Below are positions 8,638-19,594 of a stretch of 64,000 nt of DNA, one piece after another. The notes under the pieces are model-generated. The model did no database searches and was not told the DNA's origin. It saw nothing but the letters and a program-made list of their open reading frames with translations. This stretch comes from CAWAVN01 sp963844315. Lineage in GTDB: Bacteria; Planctomycetota; Planctomycetia; Planctomycetales; Planctomycetaceae. The stretch spans positions 186,001 through 250,000 of the forward strand of contig CAWJOC010000005.1 in the NCBI GenBank assembly GCA_963844315.1. The letters are read 5' to 3'. The position numbers and the translations under genes are program-made. How positions within the stretch are numbered: the first letter of the stretch is position 1; every line of letters begins with the position of its first letter.

Positions 8638-9003
8638 TGTAATACCCTGTCATCTTCGGAGGGACTTTGGGTCCCAAATGATTGAAAATGTTGTCCTACC
8701 TACTAAGAGTGGGGGCCGAGGAGAGATTTCGTACAGAATTCCGGCAGTTTTTTCGGAATTATCACATTTTCCCCATCACGAAGGTTCCCGGTGCGGTTTG
8801 GGGGTCATCACGAATGATCGAAGCCTCACATTCGACCGGCGATCTTGCCGCGAACGCCGGATTTCGTTTGACATCCAAGGGTTTTCACCTATGGTTTTTA
8901 TGGCACGAAATAGGATGCCCTGGCCATCGTATTGATCGCGCACGTGACTTGAAAACCCGCCAACGAAAACCCGGAGCTTTGAGAAAATAAGGAAGGCCAA
9001 ACG
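8638..9003. other. Divergent intergenic region, no gene seen
   Basis: This 366-base gap separates the minus-strand anti-sigma-like gene from the plus-strand HPt gene, so promoters for both should lie here. Short frames on both strands show no recognisable protein. A purine-rich AAGGAAGG just before 9004 is a plausible ribosome-binding site for the HPt gene. I see no confident -10/-35 pair. Confidence 0.4.
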
Positions 9004-9375
9004 ATGACATTAACCCAAGCGGTTCCCTCCGATTGCGTCATTGACCAAAAGGATTTGCTGACACGTTGCATGGGCAACAAGCCGTTTGCGGCACGAATCC
9101 TGAATGCGTTTCAGAAACAATTGAATGCCGACCTGGACGAGTTGGAAGCCGCCATCCACAACGAGGACACCGCCCAAGTCGCGATCATTTCGCACCGCGT
9201 CAAAGGGGCCTCTTCCAATGTCTCCGCCCGGAGGCTGAATGTCCTGGCGACTTCCATTGGAGAATTGGCGAAAAATCATGAGCTGGAGCGGCTTCAGGAA
9301 AGCTGCCTGGCCATCCGCGACGAGCAGCAACAATTCATGGAATCGGCCAAACGGTTTGCCGACTCCAACGGATAA
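9004..9375 (+). CDS. HPt (histidine phosphotransfer) domain protein
   Basis: A 123-residue single-domain protein. The phospho-accepting histidine is His64 in SHRVKGASSN, matching the HPt consensus (H-x-x-K-G-x-S/A). Flanking helices (ILNAFQKQLNADLDELEAAI before; LNVLATSIGELAKNHELERL after) give the expected four-helix bundle. HPt proteins shuttle phosphoryl groups between a hybrid kinase receiver and a final response regulator. The next gene is such a regulator, and the large kinase at 13689 ends in a receiver but has no visible HPt of its own, so this protein is the likely intermediate. It has a clear ribosome-binding site (AAGGAAGG). Confidence 0.88.
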   Translation: MTLTQAVPSDCVIDQKDLLTRCMGNKPFAARILNAFQKQLNADLDELEAAIHNEDTAQVAIISHRVKGASSNVSARRLNVLATSIGELAKNHELERLQESCLAIRDEQQQFMESAKRFADSNG

Positions 9376-9410
9376 CTTTCAAATCGTTCCCCTCCTGAAT
9401 GGTGTCTCCC

Positions 9411-10442
9411 ATGCGAGTTCTCGTTGCCGATGATGATGTCGTCTCCGCTGAGATGCTCAAAAACTCGTTGGAGCAATTCGAATACGATGTCACGCTCGCC
9501 CATGACGGGGCGGAGGCGTTCGCGCTCATTCGCTCGGGAACCTATCATCTGGTCATTTCCGATTGGGAAATGCCGGGGCTGAGTGGTTTGGAACTCTGCC
9601 AGCAAATTCGCAAGCGAAGCTGGAGTTCCTATATCTATTTCATCCTGTTGACTTCCTATAGCGGCGTGGACAATGCGGTTCTAGGTCTGGAAGCCGGGGC
9701 CGATGATTTCCTCACGAAGCCCTTTCATCCCGAAGAGATTCGCGTTCGCCTGAAAACTGCCGAACGCATTTTAATATTGGAGAGCCGGGATCTCACAATT
9801 TTTTCACTCGCCAAGTTGGCAGAATCCCGTGATACTGATACAGGAGCTCACTTGGAACGGATGCGGGATTACTGCCGGATTCTTTCGGACGAGTTGACTC
9901 GGACCCAGCGTTACGGAAACGATATTGATGGAGATTACGTTCAGCTCATCTATCTCACCAGCCCTTTGCACGATATCGGCAAAGTTGGAATCCCCGACAG
10001 CGTGCTCTTAAAACCCGGCCGATTGACCCCGAAGAAATTCGAGATCATGAAGCAACACACCATCATCGGGGGCAACACTTTATCAGCGGCAGCGAAAGCC
10101 CACCCGGAAGCCAAGTTTTTGACGATGGCGAAAGATGTGGCCTTCACGCACCACGAGCGATTCGATGGGAAAGGTTACCCCTATGGATTGTCCGGCAGCC
10201 AAATCCCCCTCTGCGGACGAATTACCGCGGTTGCGGACGTCTATGATGCCCTGACGAGCAAACGGGTTTACAAACCCGAATACAGCCACGAAACTTCTCG
10301 GGACATCATTCTGGAAAATCGCGGAACCCAATTCGATCCGTATTTGGTGGACGTTTTTTTAAGTTGCGAACAGCAATTCCTCCAAGTCCGGGAACTATTT
10401 CAAGGGGTTGAAGAGCATAGCCTCGTCACGCCTGACCCATGA
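9411..10442 (+). CDS. Response regulator: receiver + HD-GYP phosphodiesterase
   Basis: About 343 residues, taking the ATG at 9411 (MRVLVADDDV); an in-frame ATG at 9399 adds four residues. The receiver domain (1-120) has the acidic pair in ADDD, phospho-acceptor Asp51 (VISDWEMPG) and Lys103 (LTKPF). The HD-GYP domain (about 125-330) has the metal site HDIGK (His187, Asp188), HH at 247-248 and FDGKGYP (GYP at 255-257), the full signature of c-di-GMP phosphodiesterases. The likely reaction is hydrolysis of c-di-GMP, controlled by phosphorylation. The gene follows the HPt gene by 35 bases and probably shares its transcript. It is the inferred end point of the phosphorelay. Confidence 0.9.
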   Translation: MRVLVADDDVVSAEMLKNSLEQFEYDVTLAHDGAEAFALIRSGTYHLVISDWEMPGLSGLELCQQIRKRSWSSYIYFILLTSYSGVDNAVLGLEAGADDFLTKPFHPEEIRVRLKTAERILILESRDLTIFSLAKLAESRDTDTGAHLERMRDYCRILSDELTRTQRYGNDIDGDYVQLIYLTSPLHDIGKVGIPDSVLLKPGRLTPKKFEIMKQHTIIGGNTLSAAAKAHPEAKFLTMAKDVAFTHHERFDGKGYPYGLSGSQIPLCGRITAVADVYDALTSKRVYKPEYSHETSRDIILENRGTQFDPYLVDVFLSCEQQFLQVRELFQGVEEHSLVTPDP

Positions 10443-10646
10443 TTCTTAGGGAAGCCCCTTCGGCGCATCTGATACAATCCCTACACTTGGCATAACCCGA
10501 ATGACCGCTCGGATTGGGTTCTTGTCATCGTTCTAAGCTGGGTTTATCCGATTCCCTAGGGGAATCCTCATCAAATGATAGGGCATCTCCGATTCCTATT
10601 ACTGGAATGATGCCTACAATCAGCGCTTTGATGGGATACCGCATAT

Positions 10647-11904
10647 ATGTGGAATCGGGCTTTATCGCTAGCGAGCCTCTGCGTTGGGTTACTATCGGTC
10701 TCCGTGGCTTTCGGAGATGGGCTGATACTCAACGGGATTTCGCCGCGCTCGATTGGCCGGGGCGGAACGAACATCGGCTTTTCTGACAATGGGGCCGCTT
10801 GGTTCGATAACCCCGCCGCCGCCGCGAACATTTCCAAGAGAACGTTGTTCGACGCGGGCTTGGATCTATTGGTGACGGACTTCCAATACAGCGACCCGGA
10901 CAATTCCAGCACCTCTTCCACGGACTTTACGCCCGTTGACCCAATTGGGGTTCATCCGCAAAAGCTCCTCGGAGCGGTTGGCGTATGGCGTGGGTTTATA
11001 TTTCCCGGCCGGGTTTTGCGAATCCTATACGCTGAACGGACCATTTCCCTTGGGAGGCCCAAGGAAATATGAATCCTTTGGAATGCTGTCCAAACTCCTT
11101 CCGGGAATCGCCTATAAAGTCAATGACAAGTTGTCCATCGGCGGAACGTTCGGATTGGGCTTTAGCCAGATTGAACTTGAGGGGCCACTGTTTATTCAAA
11201 CTGGCCTTTTGCAGGGAACCCCAACCCTGATTGATTTGGAATCCGACGGCTTCACAAGCGTTTGGTCAATCGGGCTGCAATATGAATTGAACCCGGGAAC
11301 CGTTCTCGGGATCACTTATCAAAGTGAAAGCGAATTCGATCTGGAGGGAACAGCCGACGTTCAGATTCCTCTCGCGGGAATGTCCAACTATGATGTCGAC
11401 CTCGACATGACCTGGCCCCAATCTCTGGGGGCAGGTCTCCGGCATGAACTCGATGACCGGCAAAACATTGGCTTGGATGTGATCTGGTACGACTGGGAAA
11501 GCGCCTTCGACCATATCGATCTTTCTCTCAAGGCTCCTTCCAATCCCTTCTTTATCCCCGTCAACGACCGATTGCCCTTGGATTGGCGGGAGAGCGTTTC
11601 CATCCGCGCGGGATATGAATACGAACTAGACAATGACCGCACGCTTCGCTTCGGCTATGTCTATCATCGGAATCCCGTTCCTAACGACACGCTGACGCCC
11701 TTCCTGCAAGCCGTCCTCCAACACACATTCAGCGTCGGCTATGGCTGGGAATGGGAGAATATCAACTTTGATCTCGGATACCGATTCCTGTTTGGCGAGA
11801 CCGAGAGCGTTGGAGGCAGCTCACTCGTGGGGGGCGACTTCAGCCGATCCGACCATCGCGCCTATGGCCACTCACTGGCACTAGGAATTTTGTGGGGACG
11901 ATAA
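10647..11904 (+). CDS. OmpP1/FadL/TodX-family outer-membrane channel (frame broken near 10935)
   Basis: Signal peptide (MWNRALSLASLCVGLLSVSV, start 10647), then GISPRSIGRGGTNIGFSDN and WFDNPAAAAN, the N-terminal hatch signature of FadL-type long-chain fatty acid and hydrocarbon channels. The first frame runs to about 10935; the second takes over with QLGFIRKSSSERLAYGVGLY and carries a typical beta-barrel with alternating polar and hydrophobic residues and repeated G-x-Y/W segments. It ends SLALGILWGR, so the last strand is complete. Together they give about 420 residues, the usual FadL size. It imports hydrophobic molecules across the outer membrane. The position next to a PhcB-like methyltransferase and a phosphorelay is suggestive of lipid signal traffic. 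Confidence 0.78.
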
Positions 11905-11924
11905 ACGTCCTGACTAGCAAAATA

Positions 11925-11970
11925 AACGCGGCAATTCTCTTCGCACATGCGGACGAGAATTGCCGACGTT
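11925..11970. terminator. Hairpin between convergent genes, probable bidirectional terminator
   Basis: A 10-base stem, GGCAATTCTC / GAGAATTGCC, spans 11930-11964 and is extended by flanking AACGC/GACGTT. It lies between the FadL-type gene (+) and the methyltransferase (-), which converge here. The T tracts are weak. Confidence 0.6.
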
Positions 11971-11993
11971 AGTCTTATCATTCGCCGCCAATT

Positions 11994-13094
11994 CTAGGGA
12001 AGAGAAACTCCATTCGCGACAGACGCAATCGAAGCGTGCTGGTCCGAAGGTAAAGCATGCGACGGATGAGCAATTGGGTCGCGCCTGCGAAAACTTGGGG
12101 ACTTGCCTCGGGCCAGATAGTTAATGATGACTCCCGTGTCGTCTCGCCGCGTCTCCACAGATTCCATGTCGTATCCGGCCTGTTTCAATAACTGAATAAA
12201 ATCATTCTCGCCCCGTTGAAAGAAATGCCAATCCATCAGCCATTGGTATTCGACTTTGTCGTAAAAGTTCATGTCCTTAAACGACACATACACACATCCG
12301 CCGGGGTGTAACGCATTCTTCCAACTGCTGAGCATTGGAATGAGCAGTCGATCCGGAATATAGTCCGCCAATCCGACGCTATAGATAATGTCTTGCTTTC
12401 CAAACTGCTTGATGATAGTGTCCGCTGATCGCATCTTGAGTGCGTTATATTGGCTGAATGTAAAGCTCAAATTCGGCGAACACTTGGTGGAGATGTGCCT
12501 GCGGACATATTCCAATGCGCCCGCGTCGGAATCCACGCAGGTCACATGGACGGGGCAGGGAAACTCTAGTCCGAACCCGTGCTGAAACTCCCGCCCCGGT
12601 CCTGATGCGATGTCGAGGACTTGAACCGGCCCTTCGCGCCACTGGAGTTCCCGGACGAGAAACTCCCGCGCGTCTTTCAATCGCGACGCGACGGCTTTCC
12701 CCAACGTCATCTTGAGGCACAGCCGGTCCAGATAGCCGCCAAATCCTCGAGCAATGGGCACGCCGTCGTAGATCGCCAAAAGCATCTGGTAATCCCCTGG
12801 GAATCCTCGGGGCTTACTTTGCGCCCGGTGGATGATCCAACTCTGCTCGCACCACGGAGCTGTAGCCGCTTGGAACCGAATCTGAGCGTTTTTCCGCAAT
12901 TCTTCGTTGTCTCCAATCGCGGCATCCAGCCGGCGGCAGGCCGTCAATGCGTCACTCATGACGCCTTCCAAGGCGAATAGTAGCGAGTCATCGTCCGGAT
13001 ACGCTAACGGCTCGACAGTCATTTCCAAATCAGCCAGTTGAGAGGTCAAGTGTGCGACCTCCTGCTGAAAAAAACGTTCAACAGTGGATTGCAT
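11994..13094 (-). CDS. Class I SAM methyltransferase, PhcB-like (signal-ester synthase type)
   Basis: 366 residues with an intact frame; GGAG eight bases before the ATG at 13094. The SAM-binding motif I is VLDIASGPGREF (about 159-170), motif II ends in CVDSDAGALEY, and a later core strand reads GLADYIPDRLL. The segment just before the core, SKPRGFPGDYQMLLAIYD, resembles the G-[YF]-x-GD[YF] segment I associate with the family annotated as 3-hydroxypalmitic acid methyl ester biosynthesis proteins (PhcB of Ralstonia). On that basis it may methylate a fatty acid or related acid to make a diffusible ester; this is inference from family resemblance. It faces the FadL-type channel and diverges from the multidomain kinase. 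Any other small-molecule methyltransferase role remains possible. Confidence 0.75.
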   Translation of the reverse strand: MQSTVERFFQQEVAHLTSQLADLEMTVEPLAYPDDDSLLFALEGVMSDALTACRRLDAAIGDNEELRKNAQIRFQAATAPWCEQSWIIHRAQSKPRGFPGDYQMLLAIYDGVPIARGFGGYLDRLCLKMTLGKAVASRLKDAREFLVRELQWREGPVQVLDIASGPGREFQHGFGLEFPCPVHVTCVDSDAGALEYVRRHISTKCSPNLSFTFSQYNALKMRSADTIIKQFGKQDIIYSVGLADYIPDRLLIPMLSSWKNALHPGGCVYVSFKDMNFYDKVEYQWLMDWHFFQRGENDFIQLLKQAGYDMESVETRRDDTGVIINYLARGKSPSFRRRDPIAHPSHALPSDQHASIASVANGVSLP

Positions 13095-13688
13095 GATTCG
13101 ACTCCAAGAGAGAGGAAACGGAATCAGAAGACCCTAGGCTGATGTCCCCCATGACAACAAACCGCTCCCTTTTTCACAGCGAAGGCATGAGCTAGGGGTG
13201 TATTGTCTGAACCCCTCTTGCGGCAATCTAGTGGAAGTGATGTGATACCTGGGGTTTTTCTGGGAATCGTGTCAGGAATCCTGTGCAGATCGTTTAATGA
13301 TTTGAGTTCCCGTCAGTTGCCGAGACTGTCAATCTCATAGACTCTCTATAAGCGGGCTGCTTCTTAGTTCGTCTTATCGTTTCGACTCGTACCATCCCTA
13401 CGATCAGGTCAAGGGTTCTGGGTTACACCTTATGGAGAAACTTCTTGGATTAAGTAAGGCCGGTGAATGCTAACGCTTGAATTGAAGGCGAATCTGTTCC
13501 AAGTTAGCAGGAGTAGCTAGGGACTAGGATTGTCTCTTGTCTTGGCGAGTGGACCAAGCGTTAAAATCGTTCGCTTCGCTAGAACCCTAACTTGACCGGA
13601 CTACCCCTTGTCGAGACATTTCGGAGCTTGTACTGACATTGATTTGCAGATCGGCGCTACGGTGCTTTCAGTCATTCCGCAATAGACC
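13095..13688. other. Large divergent intergenic region, no gene seen
   Basis: About 590 bases separate the minus-strand methyltransferase from the plus-strand kinase, so both promoters should be here. No frame with a recognisable protein and no tRNA-like fold was found. The length leaves room for regulator binding sites or a small RNA, but I cannot point to a specific element. Confidence 0.4.
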
Positions 13689-16600
13689 ATGACTAAATCC
13701 ACGATTTCCCCAATCAGTCCCGATGATCCGCTGGGCTTGCGGTACGCCTCGACACACATATTGAAATCCGATGACCGAGGGTCCACTTGGATTGGCATTT
13801 CGAGGGAGAGCGGGCAACGGGTTCTTGTGAAATCTCGCTGGATTCGCAGTCTTCCGTCGGGCTATTTGATGCGGTTGCACTACGAGTCTTCCGTCCTGTC
13901 CAAAATCAAAAGCCAGCACTATAACTCTCCTCTCGAAGTCATCCAATCTCATGATGCTGTCCATTTGGCATTTCCTTATGTGAGAGGCATCTCTCTCGAG
14001 AAGCGGCTACGCTCGCACCGCCTGCGAGTGACGGAAACGCTGGCCTTGGGGATCAGCGTTTTTTCTGCGCTTCGTGATCTTCACGAGAATCGAGTGTTTC
14101 ATCGGGCGGTTCGGCCATCGAACGTCATTGTGAATTCGGGCCGCGAGATTCACTCGGGGGTTCTTGTGGATCTCGGGTCCATAAGTCCGCCTTTTTTTCA
14201 GGCGCATAATTCCCAGGACTTCGTGCAAGTGGCGATGTATTTCGCCCCCGAACAGGCCGGGTCGATCGATCACGATATTACGGCGTCCGCGGATCTCTAT
14301 TCAGCAGGCGTGATTCTGTTTGAATGTCTGGCCGGCTATCCCCCTTTCGCGGGTTCGGACATTCATTCCGTTTTATTTAGTCACATGACGACAAGCGTGC
14401 CGGATCTCAGGTCCTTGGGTCTCCCCGTTCCGCGGGCCATGGACGAAGTCATTCAACGTCTTTTGCGGAAAGATCCGCGCGACCGCTACCAGTCGGCGGA
14501 AGCGGCGCTGCTCGATCTCCTGGCGATTCAGCAAGGTTTGAACGAAGGCATCAGCGAACCTAAGGTCGTCATCGGGGCTTGCGACCAACGCAGCAATCTG
14601 ATTGAACCGGCGTTTGTTTCCAGGGATATGGAGATCGCAGTCTTTGATGAGCGGTTGGAATCGGCGTCTTTGGGCAAGGCCGGTCTGGTGTTTTTGGAAG
14701 GGGAGTCCGGCGGGGGAAAGTCACGGTTATTGGCCGAAGTGGCATTCCGCGCGGGACGGAAAGGATTTCGAGTTCTGAAAGGGATTGGCAGTAATCGCGT
14801 CGCCCAGAATCCGTTTCATATCCTGGATGGCGTCGTCGAACGCTTCGTCTCGGAATGCCGCACGAATTCCAATTATGCGGAGCGTGCTCGCTGCTTGTTG
14901 GATGAGGATGCGGAGATTGTCTCCGCGGCCTTTCCGCTTCTTGCCGAGGTGTTTGGCGCGCCGATGAGTGGTCCGAGCGGGCCGGAAGTCACGGGGGAAA
15001 TACGGACGATTCGCGCTTTGGGGACTTTCCTCTCGGCTTTGGGATCCGCCGATGCTCCCGCCTTGATTATTCTCGATGATTCTCAATGGGCCGACGAGTT
15101 GACTTATAAGCTCATCAGGCACTGGCAAAGCCAGAGTTCGCAACTCGCCGAATCCCATGTCTTGGTGATTGTCGCCTACCGCAGCGAGGAAGTCGGCTCC
15201 GCACACGTCCTCAGACAAATTCAACCCTCGGCTCATTTGCAACTTTCACTCTTCGATCGGGACGAGATTCGCCAGCTCGCCGAATCCATGGCGGGCCGCT
15301 TGCCGGAGGAAGCACTCGACATCATTGTGCAGTTGGGCGGTGGCAGTCCCTTCATGGCATCAGCCGTGCTGCATGGGCTTGTCGAGTCGGGGGCCTTGGT
15401 TCACAACCAGAAGCAATGGCGGCTGGATCCTTTGGCCATCGGCTCGATCCACTCTTCAGATCGACAAGCCACGTTCCTCACGCGGCGGCTGGATCTGCTC
15501 TCGGATCAGGTGCTCGACTATTTGACCGCGGGTGGGGTGATCGGCTATCAATTTGATATTCAAATGGCGGCTTCGCTAGCGGATTTGTCTCCAGGGGATG
15601 CCATCGCGGCGGTTGATATTGCCCGGCAACGGCAATTGATCTGGTGCCGGCCCGATGGCGTGACCTGCGTCTTCATGCACGACCGCATTCGCGAGGCCCT
15701 GCTCGACAGGCAAACGCAAGAAGCCCGCCGCACGTTGCACTTGAGAGCGGCCCACTATTTCCAACAGCAAGACACCATTCGGGCCTCGGAACTCGCTTAC
15801 CATTTCGATGCGGCGGGCGCAAGCGATCTCGCATTTGAGTATGCCCTAGAATCCGCCGAGCAAGCGCGGGCCAGACACGCTTTGGAAGTGGCCGAGCAGC
15901 AATATCGAATTGCCCGACGGGGTTCACGGCGGCTTTCGATGGAAGTTCAATACCGGGTGGCCGAGGGACTTGGCGACGTGCTGATGCTGCGCGGAAAATA
16001 TGATGCCGCCGGGCAGTTGTTCTCGGAAGCGAATGAATTGGCGTCCAGCCAAGTTTCGAAAGCCCAGATCCGCGGGAAACTCGCGGAATTATCGTTCAAG
16101 CGCGGGGACATGGAACGAGCGGTCGATGATTACGAGTCCGCCTTGTCTTCCTTGGGCCGTCGGATTCCGCACTCGCGAGTGTTCCTGATTCTTTGGTTGT
16201 TGTGGGAATTCATTGTCCAAGTCGCCCATACATTTCTTCCCAGGTTGTTCGTTCATCGTTTTAAAAGTGAACCCTCGGATTCGGAGCGGCTTTCGATCCG
16301 GCTTTTCAGCGGGCTGGCTCATGGAAGTTGGTATTGCAAAGGCAGTATTAACACGCTGTGGGCCCATTTGCGCGGGCTGAATCTCGCGGAGCGGTTTCCT
16401 CCCACGTTGGAACTGGGCAATGCCTACTCGGAACATGCACCTGTGATGTCGTTGCTAGGACTCTTTCCGCGCCATTCGCTATGCGGAAAAATCCCTGACG
16501 ATTCGCCGCGACCTGGGAGACCTGTGGGGACAGGGGCAATCGTTGCATTACTATGGCGTTGTGCTCTATGCCTATTCCCGCTATGCGGAGTGCATTCACC

Positions 16601-19567
16601 GCTGCCGGGAATCGATTCGGCTTTTGGAGCGCATGGGCGACTATTGGCAAGTCCACATTGCCCGCTATCAGATTGCTGTGTCATATTACCGCCTGGGCGA
16701 TCTCTCGACGGCCATTGAAGAATCCCGCAAGAATCATCAATCCGGCTTGGAACTCGGTGACGAGCAAGCCTCCGGAATTATTCTGGACGTTTGGGCCCGC
16801 GGCGCACGGCAACGTGCCCCAGGATTTGATTGAAACTGAAGTCAATCGCGAGCGGCACGATGCCCAAGGGAAAGCCCAAGTCCTGTTAGCGTCGGCGGTG
16901 TATCGGCTCGGCCAGAACCAGATCGACGCCGCCAGCGAGCAGTTGGAGAAGGCGATTGAGATTGTGAATCGCGCCGGGGTTTGCAACAGCTATACATTGC
17001 CCATTGCGGCTTGGGCCGTCACCGCTTACAGGCGTCATGCCGAGTCATTAAAGATCTATGCCCCAAAGCGCAGAAACCGTTCGCTGCGCAAAGCGTCGAT
17101 CACGGCGTTTTTAGCGAGACTGGCTTGCTGGCGGTGCAAAAACGATCTGCCGCACATTCTCAGAGAGCAAGCCTTGCTCCATAGCATTAAGGGCCGTACG
17201 AAAGCGGCCCTCAGGTGCATCGATAAAAGCCTCGAGGTGGCAGCGGTGCAACAAAGCCGTTACGAACATGCCCAATCCATGCTCGTCAAAGCCAATCTCG
17301 GCCAGGAATTTGGTTGGGCGATAGATAGCCAACACCTTCAAGAAGCACACGCCGTGCTTGCGGAATTGCAGATTTCGCATGACCCGCTGCTTCCGACTCA
17401 AATGACCGACACGCCGACTCCCAGCCTTTCTCTGGCGGATCGGTTTGAAACGATTTTGGAATCGGGTCGAAAAATCGCGACCGGGCTGACAGAGTCTGTG
17501 ATTTACCAGGCCACCTGCGTGGCGGCATCGAGGCTGTTGCGCGTGCAGCAATGTGTTGTGGTGCGAGTGACCGCGGATGAGCCGCCCGCCCAATGGCCCA
17601 CGGTCGCGGGCCAATTGGGATGGGAGATGAATCCGTCGCTGCTCGAAGAAGCGGTCGCTTCGCATCGGGCGATAGTCAGCAGTGGCGGGAATCCTGCCAG
17701 CCAGGGAACCTCTTCCAAAGCGAACGGCCATTCGGAATTGTGCGTCCCGGTCTTCATGCGTGGAAAGCCTGCCGCCTGCCTTTACGTGATGCATTCGGAG
17801 ATTCGCGGACTCTTCGGCGCGGATGAAGAACGTCTCGCGGATTTCCTGGCCACGATCGCGGGCGCGGCTCTCGAAAACGCCGAGGGCTTCGCGGAGCTTC
17901 AAGAACTCAATGCGTCCTTGGAGCGGCGCGTCGCCGAGCGGACGGCCGCCGTCGAATCACGCAGCCGGGAATTGGCCGCTTCCAACAAAGAACTCGAACG
18001 GATTGCCCAGGAGCTGCGGCAGGCCCAAGTCCAGTTGTCCGCCTCTAAACACGCCGCCGAGGCCGCGAGCGAGGCTAAGAGCCGGTTCCTCGCCACGATG
18101 AGCCACGAAATTCGCACGCCCATGAACGGCATTTTGGGAATGGCGGAATTGATCTTGAGTTCGCATTTGTCGGATCGGCAACGCGGCTATTTGGAGACAC
18201 TTAAGGATTCGGCCAATGCGCTGTTAATGCTCCTGAATGACCTGTTGGACTTTTCCAAGATCGAAGCCGGGAAGATGGAGTTGGAGTCCATTCCTTTCTC
18301 GCTGCGGGATGTCGTGGTGGACTCCGCGCGGCTCTTGGCGATACCGGCGGAGCGAAAAGGCATCAATCTCATCACGCGCATCGAGCGGAGTGTTCCCGCG
18401 CACGTGATTGGCGATCCCAATCGCTTGCGGCAAATCATCGTCAACATTCTGGGCAATGCGATCAAATTCACGCCGGAGGGAGAAGTGGCGATCCACGTGC
18501 TCGTCCAATCCCATTCTCATCGGGAATCCATGCTCAGGATTTCCGTCCGCGATACGGGGATCGGCATTCCCGCCAACAAACAACAATTCATCTTCGAGGC
18601 GTTTTGTCAAACCGACAGTTCCGTCACCAGGCGGTTTGGCGGAACCGGGCTGGGGTTGGCGATTTCGTCGCAGTTGGTGCAGCTAATGGATGGGACGATT
18701 CAAGTCCAAAGCGAGGTCGGCCGGGGCACGGTTTTCCACGTCGATGTTCCCTTTACCTTGGCCGACGAAGTAGAGGACTTGCCAAATCTACAGACACCCG
18801 ACCGCGGCGCGTTGCTCCTTGCGGATCATGCCGAAAGTGAATGCTCGACGCGAGAACTCTTGGCATTTTTGGGAATTACGGCCCAGACGGATGCGGCCTT
18901 GATTCCTCGGCGGACGCGTCCGGTCTTGATCGTCGATTTCAGCGTCAATTCGCAACAGTTGATCCCCGCTATGACCCAACGAGTTTTCGATGGCCACAAC
19001 GACCCCGAAGACCTGATCTGCCTTGTGCCCGCCGGAAATATGGAACTCTTGCAGGAATGCGAAGCGCTGGACGTGCAGCACATTCTGACCAAGCCGGTGA
19101 AACCGCACGAGCTCCGGCAGGCGATTCTGGCCGTACTTGATCGCAGCACGGATGTGGAAGAGGATCGTGCGCCGTCCTTTGGCGGGAGTCCATCGTCTCT
19201 GCGCGTGCTTGTGGCTGATGACAGCCCCGTGAACCGCGAAGTGGCGATTGGGCTGTTGGAACTCTGCGGCCAACAGGCCCATGCGGTCGCGGATGGAATG
19301 GAAGCGGTGCAAGCGGTCGAGGAAGGGGATTTTGATTTGGTGTTTATGGATCTCGAAATGCCGGAGATGGATGGACTGGCCGCCACAAGGACCATTCGTC
19401 AGCTTCCCCAGGGAAAAGGTCAAATCCCCATTTATGCCATGACCGCTCATGCCCTGGCGGAAGCCGATCAAAAGTGCCGGGAAGCCGGGATGGATGGCTT
19501 CATCACCAAGCCGATTGTTCCCGAGCAATTGATGGATGTGCTCAACCGAATCGTGGTTGTCGGTTGA
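13689..19567 (+). CDS. Pseudokinase–AAA ATPase–TPR–GAF–histidine kinase–receiver protein (two frame breaks)
   Basis: One gene of about 1,960 residues read in three frames, with breaks near 16470 (continuing RAIRYAEKSLTIRRDLGDL) and 16800 (continuing AAHGNVPQDLIE). Order: Ser/Thr kinase-like domain (about 15-290; Lys48 present, but the catalytic loop is HRAVRPSN, with Ala140 for Asp, and DLG for DFG); AAA ATPase with Walker A GESGGGKS (338-345) and Walker B ALIILDDSQWAD; TPR-like helices; GAF; coiled coil; histidine kinase (H box SHEIRTPMNG near 1470, N box NILGNAIKFT, G boxes DTGIGI and GGTGLGLAI); a degenerate receiver; and a full receiver (VLVADDS, FMDLEMPEMDG, TKPI). The architecture is that of trifunctional kinase/ATPase/hybrid sensor proteins. 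With the HPt and HD-GYP proteins upstream it completes a phosphorelay. Confidence 0.82.
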
Positions 19568-19594
19568 TGATTTGCGTTCATCCCGCAAACAAGC

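Noticed and set aside
15120..15134. CACTGGCAAAGCCAG, the core of repeat family D, inside the hybrid kinase
   Set aside because: It encodes HWQSQ in a normal context with no palindromic partner arm; treated as chance.
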